13,149 bases of DNA from Rhodospirillaceae bacterium (GTDB taxonomy: Bacteria > Pseudomonadota > Alphaproteobacteria > MPNO01 > UBA2964): positions 1 through 13,149 of the forward strand of contig PBOV01000162.1 of assembly GCA_002724505.1 (NCBI GenBank), written 5' to 3'. Below are positions 7,013 to 13,149 of the stretch, piece after piece. The notes under the pieces were generated by a model, which did no database searches, was not told the origin of the DNA, and was given only the letters and a program-made list of their open reading frames with translations. Both the position numbers and the translations under genes were made by a program. The number at the start of each line of letters is the position of its first letter. Positions within the stretch are counted from its first letter, which is position 1.

Positions 7013-8542
7013 ATGGATGTGCACGACCTAGGTTTTGAACATATCAGTATGACCCCGGAACAAGAGCAAGATCTGGCTGAAACCATCTGGAAACAAGATA
7101 ACGTTGAACTAACAACTGTTGGAGTAGATGTAGGGTCTTCGACGTCACATTTAATGTTCTCAAAGGTTCACCTCCAGCGACTTGCTGAAGGCCTATCCAG
7201 CCGATTTGTCGTTGTGAATCGTCAGGTTTTATGGCGTTCACCAATATTACTAACGCCTTACAGAACAGATTACACAATAGATGCAGATGTACTCAAAGAA
7301 TTTTTTGGGAATGCTTATAAAGAAGCAGATCTCACCCCAGAGGATATCGACACTGGAGCAGTAATCCTGACAGGCGAAGCCCTCAAAAGAAATAATTCTC
7401 GAGCTATCGCAGATCTCTTTGCCGAAGAATCTGGTAAATTTGTATGCGCTTCAGCGGGCCATAATCTCGAAGCACTTATGGCCGCTAACGGATCTGGTGC
7501 GGTGGCGCTTTCCCGTCAAGAACATCAAACCATCCTCAATATTGACGTTGGTGGAGGTACAATAAAACTTGGCCTTTGCCACGGTGGAAGGTTGCTATCA
7601 ACCTCTGCCTTTGCAGTTGGCGGTCGCCTAATTGCCTTTGATGAGAACGGGAAAATGACCCGAATTGAAGGGCCTGCAGAGGAAGTAGCCAAAGATGTTG
7701 GCGTGAAGCTAACACTTGGGGATGTGCTATCCAAGGAAGATAGAAAAAAGATTGTTAGCCGTATGGTAGATGTCATCGTTTCATATGCTACGCGCGAGCC
7801 AAATGATGATCTTTGCAAAGCCCTACTGCTTACCGAAAACTTACCCGCGACGCCAAAAATCGACGGGATAACATTTTCGGGCGGTGTTTCTGAGTATATC
7901 TACCGGCGCGAGGAAGAAGATCGCGGCGATCTTGGCCGATCTATCGCACATGATTTGCGTCATGCTCTTGCGGAAAAGCGGATCCCGGAAATGGTTTACG
8001 ACCCAGGGCACGGTATTCGTGCAACAGTCGTCGGCGCTTCACAATTCACCGTTCAAGTAAGTGGTAATACAATCTTTTTATCGGATAAGGAAAAATTACC
8101 CATTCGAAACGTCCCAGTGGCAAGCCTAAACATCGACTTAAGTGAAGACTTCACTTCTGAAGAGGTAACTGCCAGCATCAATGAGGCTCTGAAACGCCTC
8201 GACATGACTGAGGGAGAGAACCAAGTGGCCATCGCCCTGCGTTGGGGCGGCGACCCCCTTCATGCACGCCTTTTTGCCTTAGCTGAAGGAATTTGCAAGG
8301 GGCTTCCAAAAACAGTCAATGATCCAGATCTACCAGTAGTTGTGATGATGGATGGTGACGCGGGACGTACGCTAGGGAATATCCTTGTCAAAGAATTAAA
8401 TGTCGGGGGCGAAGTTATCTCAGTTGATAACGTCCAGCTACGCGATTTTGACTTTGTCGATATTGGGGAGTTTATGCCGGACACACAAGTTGTACCGCTT
8501 ATCATTAAGTCATTGCTTTTCACCTCTCCCGGACAGGAGTGA
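7013..8542 (+). CDS. EutA-like reactivating ATPase (ASKHA fold)
   Basis: Homologue of EutA, the ATP-dependent chaperone that swaps damaged cobalamin out of ethanolamine ammonia-lyase. The protein is 509 aa, about 40 longer than E. coli EutA, with most of the excess in the first ~35 residues. Sugar-kinase/Hsp70-type ATPase motifs are phosphate-1 GVDVGSSTSH (37-46), phosphate-2 LNIDVGGGTIKLGL (near 178-191), and adenosine-type FSGGVSEY (near 288-295). Stretches such as RQVLWRSPILLTP and DTGAVILTGEALKRNNSR match EutA segments recalled from E. coli (REISWQSPVFFTP, DSGAIIITGESAKTRNAR). No eutB/eutC or other B12-dependent enzyme is present here. The start is uncertain: GGAAGG at 7005-7010 is only two bases from ATG 7013 and fits GTG 7019 (third codon) better. 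The neighbouring Ni/Co transporter supports a cobalamin link. Family is firm, target enzyme unknown. Confidence 0.88.
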   Translation: MDVHDLGFEHISMTPEQEQDLAETIWKQDNVELTTVGVDVGSSTSHLMFSKVHLQRLAEGLSSRFVVVNRQVLWRSPILLTPYRTDYTIDADVLKEFFGNAYKEADLTPEDIDTGAVILTGEALKRNNSRAIADLFAEESGKFVCASAGHNLEALMAANGSGAVALSRQEHQTILNIDVGGGTIKLGLCHGGRLLSTSAFAVGGRLIAFDENGKMTRIEGPAEEVAKDVGVKLTLGDVLSKEDRKKIVSRMVDVIVSYATREPNDDLCKALLLTENLPATPKIDGITFSGGVSEYIYRREEEDRGDLGRSIAHDLRHALAEKRIPEMVYDPGHGIRATVVGASQFTVQVSGNTIFLSDKEKLPIRNVPVASLNIDLSEDFTSEEVTASINEALKRLDMTEGENQVAIALRWGGDPLHARLFALAEGICKGLPKTVNDPDLPVVVMMDGDAGRTLGNILVKELNVGGEVISVDNVQLRDFDFVDIGEFMPDTQVVPLIIKSLLFTSPGQE

Positions 8543-8551
8543 GTTCTCTTC

Positions 8552-9280
8552 ATGACGGCTCTGTCAGTCCTTTTTATCGGATTTTTGCTAGGCTTACGTC
8601 ACGCTCTAGACGCCGACCATATAGCCGCTGTAGCGGCTTTAGCGACGCGCTCGCGTTCAATCCAAGAGACTATCAAAACTGGAATTGCTTGGGGAATCGG
8701 TCATACAGTTACGTTATTTGGTGTTTGTGTTGTTATCATCTTCTCAGGGATTGCTTTTCCTGAAAAAATTGCTGGTGCTTTAGAATTTATCGTGGGGCTT
8801 ATACTAGTTGGCCTAGGTGTTGATGTTATCCTAAGAATTTTTCGTGAGCGTATCCACATCCACACGCACTCACATCGCGATAAGGGTAGTCACCTACATT
8901 TTCATAGCCATAAGGATGAAGTAGTCCACGAATCATCGGCCCATGATCATGAGCATCCTTCAACTTTGCCGTCTCGGGCCTTGGCAATTGGCCTAATGCA
9001 TGGCCTGGCCGGCTCTGCCGCCCTACTTCTTCTAACGGTGAACCAGCAAGTCTCGCCTTCCTTAGCAATTGTATACTTATTACTTTTTGGTTTTGGCTCG
9101 ATATTAGGGATGGGCTTTTTGTCTGCAGCGATAGCGTGGCCAATTCAGTCTAGTGCTCGCAGGGGGACAAACTTATTCAAACGCTTTAATATTTTAATTG
9201 GGATTGGTACCGCCGCCATCGGCTCTGTGGTTATGTTCCAGTCATACCCGAATGTCGTAGCAGTTTTGACAACCCTCTAG
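8552..9280 (+). CDS. NicO/NiCoT-type nickel/cobalt transporter
   Basis: Integral membrane metal-ion permease, 242 aa. The family signature HX4DH is present as HALDADH (17-23) in the first helix, with GIGHTVTLF (48-56) and LMHGLAGSAAL (148-158) matching the other conserved helices. A central cytoplasmic-type loop (about 99-140) carries twelve histidines between residues 102 and 135, arranged mostly as HxH pairs, a probable metal-binding or storage segment. Nickel and cobalt cannot be told apart from this sequence. Sitting 9 bases after the EutA-like gene, cobalt for B12 synthesis or repair is the attractive reading; nickel for a hydrolase is the alternative. The start ATG 8552 uses AGGAG at 8535-8539, overlapping the end of the upstream gene, with a long 12-base spacing. 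Confidence 0.88.
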   Translation: MTALSVLFIGFLLGLRHALDADHIAAVAALATRSRSIQETIKTGIAWGIGHTVTLFGVCVVIIFSGIAFPEKIAGALEFIVGLILVGLGVDVILRIFRERIHIHTHSHRDKGSHLHFHSHKDEVVHESSAHDHEHPSTLPSRALAIGLMHGLAGSAALLLLTVNQQVSPSLAIVYLLLFGFGSILGMGFLSAAIAWPIQSSARRGTNLFKRFNILIGIGTAAIGSVVMFQSYPNVVAVLTTL

Positions 9281-9290
9281 GAGATACGTA

Positions 9291-9665
9291 GTGCCAAATT
9301 TCCGGATCCTCAACCTCGCCGATGCCCCCGTTACTGCCATGAAGGGTGACCGCGGCACGCAATTAAGATTGATCAATTCAGACATCGGCGCTGAAAAAGT
9401 CGACGTCCACCTCAACCGTCTCAATGCCAAGGAACCCGGGGGCCGATACCACCACCATACAAATTCAGATAACGTCTACATAGTTAAGAGAGGTCAAGGC
9501 CAATTAGTGGTTGAAGGAAAAACTTATACAATAAAAGAAGATGACGTCATCTATATCCCTGCAGGCCAAAAACATTCCCTAACAAACGCGAGCGAAGAAA
9601 CGTTCGAAATATTTGAAGTTTATACGCCTGCTGGCGATCAATTTGACTTCGTCATCGATGATTAA
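9291..9665 (+). CDS. Small single-domain cupin (cupin 1)
   Basis: Cytoplasmic beta-barrel protein, 124 aa, one cupin_2-type domain. Motif 1 reads YHHHTNSDNVYIVKRG (53-68): histidines 54-56 are metal-ligand candidates, and Asp60 sits where the ligand Glu is usual. Motif 2 reads IPAGQKHSLTN (89-99), matching PxGxxHxxxN. The start is GTG 9291, supported by TAGGAG (9278-9283), which overlaps the stop codon of the upstream transporter, so the two are translationally close and in one operon. Such cupins may be dioxygenases, isomerases, lyases or ligand sensors; no function can be fixed. It is homologous to the convergent cupin at 9662-10081, sharing VDVH, NVYIV, the PxG...H...TN element and a near-identical end (YTPAGDQF versus YAPAGEDF). 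Its TAA stop overlaps that gene's stop. Confidence 0.88.
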   Translation: MPNFRILNLADAPVTAMKGDRGTQLRLINSDIGAEKVDVHLNRLNAKEPGGRYHHHTNSDNVYIVKRGQGQLVVEGKTYTIKEDDVIYIPAGQKHSLTNASEETFEIFEVYTPAGDQFDFVIDD

Positions 9666-10081
9666 GGGCCACTCGGCGGCTGGATATTATTAGGCCAGTC
9701 ATCAACTTCATGAAAATCTTCACCAGCTGGGGCATAGATTTCAACTATCTTACAGGAAATATCTGAACGCGCGTTGGTTGCCGTATGCACTACACCTGGC
9801 GGAATAAAACCGATTTCACCAACCTCAAGTAAATGGCGCTGCCCGCCTTCAATACAGACTTCTAATTGGCCGTCCATCACAATATAAACATTCTCTGCTT
9901 GCGCATGATAATGTATCTCGCCGCGACTTGCGCCTGGTTTTATAATATTAACATGTACATCAACATTATTTGACCCAACGCCTGGGTCCACACACCCAAA
10001 TACAGTACCGCGCCCCATTGGTAGAGATCTTGTCGGCGCATTCTTAATTTTTACTTTATGAAATTTAAGCTGTTCAGCCAT
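9662..10081 (-). CDS. Small single-domain cupin (cupin 2)
   Basis: Single-domain cupin, 139 aa, on the opposite strand to its homologue. Motif 1 is HYHAQAENVYIV (57-68), with H57, H59 and E63 as a complete set of first-motif metal ligands. Motif 2 is IPPGVVHTATN (93-103), with H99 as the fourth ligand candidate. It therefore looks like an intact metal-binding cupin, whereas cupin 1 has Asp in place of Glu. A short tail after the shared VDD (126-128) is unique to this copy. The start ATG at 10081 is preceded by GGGGTGG five bases upstream. It is monocistronic as far as visible and divergent from the Rid gene. Enzyme activity is unknown; dioxygenase-like or isomerase-like roles on a pathway intermediate are possible. 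Confidence 0.88.
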   Translation of the reverse strand: MAEQLKFHKVKIKNAPTRSLPMGRGTVFGCVDPGVGSNNVDVHVNIIKPGASRGEIHYHAQAENVYIVMDGQLEVCIEGGQRHLLEVGEIGFIPPGVVHTATNARSDISCKIVEIYAPAGEDFHEVDDWPNNIQPPSGP

Positions 10082-10210
10082 TTTACCACCCCATATTATT
10101 TTTATACATCCACTGCTAACACCCCACCACTATTGGGGCTCAGCCGTTGACAGATGCCATACCATCGCTCAATTTGATCATAATTAAAAAACAAAACATT
10201 GGAAAATATT
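10082..10210. promoter_or_regulatory. Divergent intergenic region between cupin 2 and Rid gene
   Basis: This A+T-rich gap must contain the starts of two divergent transcripts. On the plus strand CATAAT (10179-10184) is a good -10 match for the Rid gene, but its best -35 is poor; a perfect TTGACA at 10147-10152 is 26 bases away, too far for a standard promoter, leaving an activator-dependent promoter possible. On the minus strand TATAAA and TAATAT, near 10108-10095, are possible -10 elements for cupin 2. A 5-bp inverted repeat (CCCCA...TGGGG, about 10121-10137) is too weak to call an operator. Confidence 0.3.
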
Positions 10211-10588
10211 ATGGGATTTGAAGTAGTCGAAGTCCCCGATTTACCGGCGCCTGGTCAATTTTCCCACGTGGTCAAAAAAGGGAAAATGGTCTTCATATCT
10301 GGTCAGACTGCAGAACCCGAAGCCGAAACGGGTAACCTAGAACCTATGGATCAGGCCGAGCGGGTCTTTGACTATCTGAGGAGAGCCGTTAAAGCAGCGG
10401 GCGGTGATATGTCTGACATCGTAAAGATTAATATCTTCCTCACCGATTTATCACAATTTCCAGCAATCCTCGAGTGGCGCCCAAAGTTTTTTAAAGAACC
10501 ATATCCAGCGGCAACCTGTCTGGTTGTAAATTCTATGGTTCGCCGTGAATTGATCATGGAGATCGAAGCGATCGCGATACTGGACTGA
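10211..10588 (+). CDS. Rid (YjgF/YER057c/UK114) family protein
   Basis: Small cytoplasmic protein of the Rid superfamily, 125 aa, expected to be a trimer with clefts between subunits. Family marks are VFISGQTA (27-34), DMSDIVKINIFLTDL (66-80), EPYPAATC (96-103) and the end MEIEAIAILD (116-125). In imine/enamine deaminases of the RidA type the segment YPxR carries the arginine that binds the substrate carboxylate (R105 in the E. coli enzyme); here the aligned residue is Ala101, so ordinary 2-aminoacrylate deaminase activity is unlikely. Some Rid relatives act in aromatic or pyrimidine catabolism, such as 2-aminomuconate deaminase and RutC. ATG 10211 is preferred over TTG 10199 because GGAA at 10201-10204 is six bases upstream of it. 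It leads the block containing the cyclodeaminase-family gene. Confidence 0.9.
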   Translation: MGFEVVEVPDLPAPGQFSHVVKKGKMVFISGQTAEPEAETGNLEPMDQAERVFDYLRRAVKAAGGDMSDIVKINIFLTDLSQFPAILEWRPKFFKEPYPAATCLVVNSMVRRELIMEIEAIAILD

Positions 10589-10702
10589 ATTCAAGAGCAA
10601 TGCCCACCATCTCTCGAAAATTTTTTGAGTTTCAAAAGAAGATACAGAAAAAATAATGCGCCTAAAATAGGATTACAAAAGAGTTAAGCGGAGAAAAACC
10701 AT

Positions 10703-11731
10703 ATGTCTGATAATAAAGGAGTTCTCTTCATCCCCCATTCCGATACCGTCGATTTACTCAGTGCTAAGGAAGCATTGAAAATCGCAGAAGATGTATATCG
10801 GATGCAAGGTGAAGGATCGGTAATGGCCTCAACGCCGCCCAGTTTTAAGCTCGATGTCGGCGAACCTTTCTTCAATCATTGGCACGTCAAATGCGCATTA
10901 TTAAAGGAAACACCAATCACCGGTGTGCGGCTATACAATTACTTTGATGACGGTAACCGTAATACAGTCGGGCAATTAGAATGCGGACGCTACATCATTC
11001 TCGCAGACCCAAATTCTGGCACCAATAAGGCCATCGTTGAGGAGCATTGGACCTATGCTATCCGCAGTGCCGCAGCGACTACTTTGCCGCTCAAATGGCT
11101 TGGACCTAAGAATCCAAAAGTAGTTGGAATTGTCGGGGTTGGTACAATGGCTACAAACGCGTTGCGCTGTCTCGACGAACTTTATGATGGTATAGAAGAA
11201 ATTCGTTGCACTTCGCGCAACCCACAAAACCGTGAAGCATTCGCCGACAAGTGGTCCGCAAAACTTGGCATTAAAGTTATCGCTAAAGACAACGTAGAAG
11301 AAGTTGTACGCGATGCGGACATCGGTATCGGTGGCACCACCAGCGATGAAATCATGTGTCGTGAGCCCTGGCTAAAACCAGGAGCAACATACGTATCCTT
11401 TACAAGGCGCGAATTTGATCCAGCTGGTTGGCCGCTGGTAGACAAGGTTGTAGTCGACAGTTGGGAGATGAATATGCTGATGAAACATTTTCGAGCTTCC
11501 GCAGAAGCCGGCATTTTCACCCACGATATGTTACATGGTGAAATTCATGAGCTCGTTCGCGGCCAAATAGCGGGACGCCAAAGCGAATCCGAACGGAACC
11601 TCATTCATACAACCGGGCTTGTGGCCCATGACATAGCGATGTGCAACCACGTATATGAAAAAGCCATAAAGAAAGGCGTGGGCATTCGTCTGCCCTTCAC
11701 TGGCATTGGCAACCCAGGGCCGACTGATTAG
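10703..11731 (+). CDS. Ornithine cyclodeaminase/mu-crystallin family oxidoreductase
   Basis: NAD(P)-binding enzyme of the OCD/mu-crystallin family, 342 aa, the usual length. The family includes ornithine cyclodeaminase, ketimine and pyrroline-carboxylate reductases, and some alanine dehydrogenases, so the chemistry probably interconverts an amine or amino acid with its imine or keto form. Conserved features are HVKCALL (61-67) with active-site Lys63, the TYAIRSAAAT helix (117-126) with Arg121, and the Rossmann motif VGIVGVGTMA (141-150). D252 lies in VVDSWEMN rather than the GGDxxGKxEL-type segment of true ornithine cyclodeaminase, so that specific name is not justified. The start ATG 10703 has GCGGAG nine bases upstream. 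A 114-base gap with a possible -10 (TAAAAT, 10663-10668) separates it from the Rid gene; the next gene starts only 18 bases after its stop, implying cotranscription. Confidence 0.88.
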   Translation: MSDNKGVLFIPHSDTVDLLSAKEALKIAEDVYRMQGEGSVMASTPPSFKLDVGEPFFNHWHVKCALLKETPITGVRLYNYFDDGNRNTVGQLECGRYIILADPNSGTNKAIVEEHWTYAIRSAAATTLPLKWLGPKNPKVVGIVGVGTMATNALRCLDELYDGIEEIRCTSRNPQNREAFADKWSAKLGIKVIAKDNVEEVVRDADIGIGGTTSDEIMCREPWLKPGATYVSFTRREFDPAGWPLVDKVVVDSWEMNMLMKHFRASAEAGIFTHDMLHGEIHELVRGQIAGRQSESERNLIHTTGLVAHDIAMCNHVYEKAIKKGVGIRLPFTGIGNPGPTD

Positions 11732-11749
11732 AACGGAGAGAAACCTTAA

Positions 11750-12739
11750 ATGTCAAAGAATATACCCTTGACCCTGGCTTGTGGCGACTATGCCATTACG
11801 CGCCCATTGATTGATGGTGTCGTAAAACCAGACGGCATAGATTTGACTGTCCTTACCGACATGGACTCAACGACAAGGCATTGGCGTTTCTACAATAACG
11901 AAGACTTCGATATGGCCGAAGCATCTTGCTCTACCTACCTGGTTGCAAAGGATCAAGACAAACCCTTTGATGCCATTCCTGTCTTCCTCCATCGGAGGTT
12001 TCGTCATGGATTTATATTCATTAATACTCAAGCGGGAATCAAAGAACCCAAGGACCTGATCGGCAAGAGGGTAGGCATCAAGCATTGGCAGGTTACGGCT
12101 ATATTATGGATGAAAGGTATCCTTGAACATGAGTATGGCGTTCCGCACCGCTCCATCGACTGGTACCAAGAATTAGATCAAGACATTCCCGTCGAATTAC
12201 CCAGGGACATCAAACTGCAAACTCTGCCAAATAATAAATCTGTCGAAAAAATGTTAAGCGAAGGCGAGCTCGATGCCTGCATACATTCGGAGATTATCAA
12301 ACCATTTTTAATTGGTGACCCCCGTGTCGCCCGACTGTTTCCCGACTGCAAAAACGAAGAGATTAATTTCTACAACAAGACTGGTATGTTCCCCATTATG
12401 CATATCACCGGTATAAAAAAGGAAATTATCGAACAATACCCTTGGATACCAATCAATATGTTTCATGCCTTTAACAAGGCTAAAGCTATTGCCATGCGAG
12501 AAATGGTTAACCCCCGGATCGTTCCCCTCGCTTGGTACCGTGAAGCTTGGGAAGAGCAGGAAGAGTTGCTTGGCAAAGACCCCTGGGAATACGGCCTTAG
12601 TGAACAAAATCGTAAAACGTTAGAGAATATGGCCAATTATAGTTATGAGCAGGGCCTAATCAAAAATAAGTTAAAAGTCGAAGACTTGTTTCTTGATGTC
12701 TCGCAGGGCCGAAAGCGCGGCGAAGCGCTCCAAGTATAG
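11750..12739 (+). CDS. Pht5-like (4,5-dihydroxyphthalate decarboxylase/NMT1-like) protein
   Basis: Protein of 329 aa with the fold of periplasmic binding proteins of the NMT1/THI5 type, closest in style to the family named after 4,5-dihydroxyphthalate decarboxylase (Pht5). The N-terminal LTLACGDYAITRPL (7-20) is the hallmark segment; later marks are the KEPKDLIGKRVGI region (about 98-110) and the ESGELDA-like SEGELDACIHSE (about 170-181). There is no signal peptide or lipobox, so it is predicted to be cytoplasmic, which favours an enzyme over an ABC receptor; no ABC permease or ATPase genes are nearby either. Decarboxylation of an aromatic acid is a reasonable family-based guess, unproven for this member. 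The ATG at 11750 follows CGGAGAG by nine bases. It is the last gene of the Rid/OCD block; the following 114 bases lead to prfC. Confidence 0.8.
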   Translation: MSKNIPLTLACGDYAITRPLIDGVVKPDGIDLTVLTDMDSTTRHWRFYNNEDFDMAEASCSTYLVAKDQDKPFDAIPVFLHRRFRHGFIFINTQAGIKEPKDLIGKRVGIKHWQVTAILWMKGILEHEYGVPHRSIDWYQELDQDIPVELPRDIKLQTLPNNKSVEKMLSEGELDACIHSEIIKPFLIGDPRVARLFPDCKNEEINFYNKTGMFPIMHITGIKKEIIEQYPWIPINMFHAFNKAKAIAMREMVNPRIVPLAWYREAWEEQEELLGKDPWEYGLSEQNRKTLENMANYSYEQGLIKNKLKVEDLFLDVSQGRKRGEALQV

Positions 12740-12793
12740 AACCTCAAACGATGCGCCTTTCATGGCCGCCAATTGATGCAAACGTCTTCTTAC

Positions 12794-12822
12794 TTGACGT
12801 GAGCCCACCACGGTGCGACATA
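12794..12822 (+). promoter_or_regulatory. Possible prfC promoter
   Basis: TTGACG (12794-12799) is a 5/6 match to a -35 element. At 17-base spacing the -10 is only GACATA (12817-12822), a poor match, so this is tentative. It lies within the 114-base gap after the Pht5-like gene, where no strong terminator hairpin with a T run is visible. Confidence 0.2.
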
Positions 12823-12853
12823 GCGCGGCGCATTCAGGAATTAAGAAGACATT

Positions 12854-13149
12854 ATGACGACGCTGCCAGCCCCCGTCGCCCGCCGGCGTACCTTTGCGAT
12901 AATCTCGCATCCCGACGCGGGAAAAACGACACTCACTGAAAAACTTTTGTTATTTGGGGGGGCGATCCAACTCGCCGGTGCCGTAAAATCTCGTGGTCAA
13001 CAACGCCGGGCACATTCCGACTGGATGAAGGTAGAGCGCGAGCGTGGAATTTCTGTAACTGCATCGGTCATGACATTCGAATACGCCAGTAAAACCTTTA
13101 ACCTTTTAGACACTCCTGGTCATGAAGACTTTTCTGAAGACACCTATCG
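12854..13149 (+). CDS. prfC: Peptide chain release factor 3, N-terminal part
   Basis: Translational GTPase RF3, which uses GTP to recycle RF1/RF2 from the ribosome after termination. The first 98 codons are visible and the gene runs off the window; the E. coli protein has 529 residues. Seen in order: [16 protein letters not shown] (15-30), with the P-loop lysine and threonine of motif G1; [20 protein letters not shown] (46-65) and GISVTASVM (65-73), covering switch I/G2; and [15 protein letters not shown] (84-98) with motif G3. This closely follows E. coli PrfC and differs from EF-G or LepA. An in-frame TAA four codons upstream (12842-12844) makes ATG 12854 the only good start, although the ribosome-binding site is weak (AAGAAG, 12843-12848). 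A run of seven G (12956-12962) stays in frame. It is a housekeeping gene marking the end of the catabolic block. Confidence 0.95.
   Translation, partial: MTTLPAPVARRRTFAIISHPDAGKTTLTEKLLLFGGAIQLAGAVKSRGQQRRAHSDWMKVERERGISVTASVMTFEYASKTFNLLDTPGHEDFSEDTY

Noticed and set aside
6610..7086. 158-codon minus-strand open frame across the UbiD-EutA junction
   Set aside because: It overlaps two well-supported forward genes and has a low-complexity translation with no motifs.
10147..10152. Perfect TTGACA as the -35 of the Rid gene promoter
   Set aside because: At 17-base spacing the -10 is CAATTT (a poor match), and the better CATAAT is 26 bases away, so a standard promoter is not supported.
10610..10632. 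CTCGAAAATTTTTTGAG-like palindrome after the Rid gene as a terminator
   Set aside because: The stem is short and A/T-rich with a G-U pair and almost no loop; stability would be too low.
12751..12939. 62-codon plus-strand open frame before and overlapping prfC
   Set aside because: It overlaps the conserved start of PrfC in another frame and shows no family resemblance.
12956..12962. Run of seven G in prfC as a possible frameshift or assembly error
   Set aside because: The reading frame continues through it with the expected conserved RF3 residues (LLLFGGAIQ) on both sides.

Overview
This window looks like a catabolic accessory region on a proteobacterial chromosome, most likely alphaproteobacterial. 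That guess rests on the general style: tripartite tricarboxylate transporter (TTT) genes, a UbiD-type decarboxylase, small cupins, and a closely matching PrfC. No rRNA or other taxonomic marker is present, so the lineage is not firmly placed. No tRNA, rRNA, CRISPR array, insertion sequence or integrase was seen.

Layout. (1) 3-107 (+): the last 34 codons of an unidentified gene. (2) 300-3503 (+): a TTT carboxylate uptake system made of a secreted TctC-type binding protein and one long membrane protein in which TctA and TctB are fused, with a perfect 12-bp stem-loop between the two genes. (3) 5211-3513 (-): a classical SDR dehydrogenase followed by an EamA/DMT exporter-type permease, probably one transcript, converging on the TTT operon. 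(4) 5458-9665 (+), divergent from block 3: a UbiD-family decarboxylase, an EutA-like ATPase (reactivase of B12-dependent ethanolamine ammonia-lyase), a NicO/NiCoT-type nickel/cobalt transporter with a His-rich loop, and a small cupin. (5) 10081-9662 (-): a second cupin, visibly homologous to the first and lying tail-to-tail with it so that the two stop codons share one TTAA. (6) 10211-12739 (+): a Rid-family protein lacking the usual catalytic arginine, an ornithine cyclodeaminase/mu-crystallin family oxidoreductase, and a protein related to 4,5-dihydroxyphthalate decarboxylase/NMT1-like proteins. (7) 12854 to the end (+): the N-terminal 98 codons of peptide chain release factor 3 (prfC), a housekeeping gene.

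How it may work together (inference). The TTT system imports an organic acid, probably a di- or tricarboxylate or aromatic carboxylate. One or both decarboxylase-like proteins (UbiD and the Pht5-like protein) act on it or on its products. The SDR and the cyclodeaminase-family enzyme do NAD(P)-linked redox steps, and the Rid protein and cupins handle unstable intermediates. The EutA-like ATPase beside a Ni/Co importer suggests a cobalamin-dependent enzyme encoded elsewhere, because no eutB/eutC or other B12 enzyme lies in the window. This combination does not match any named pathway I know. The substrate cannot be read from sequence alone.
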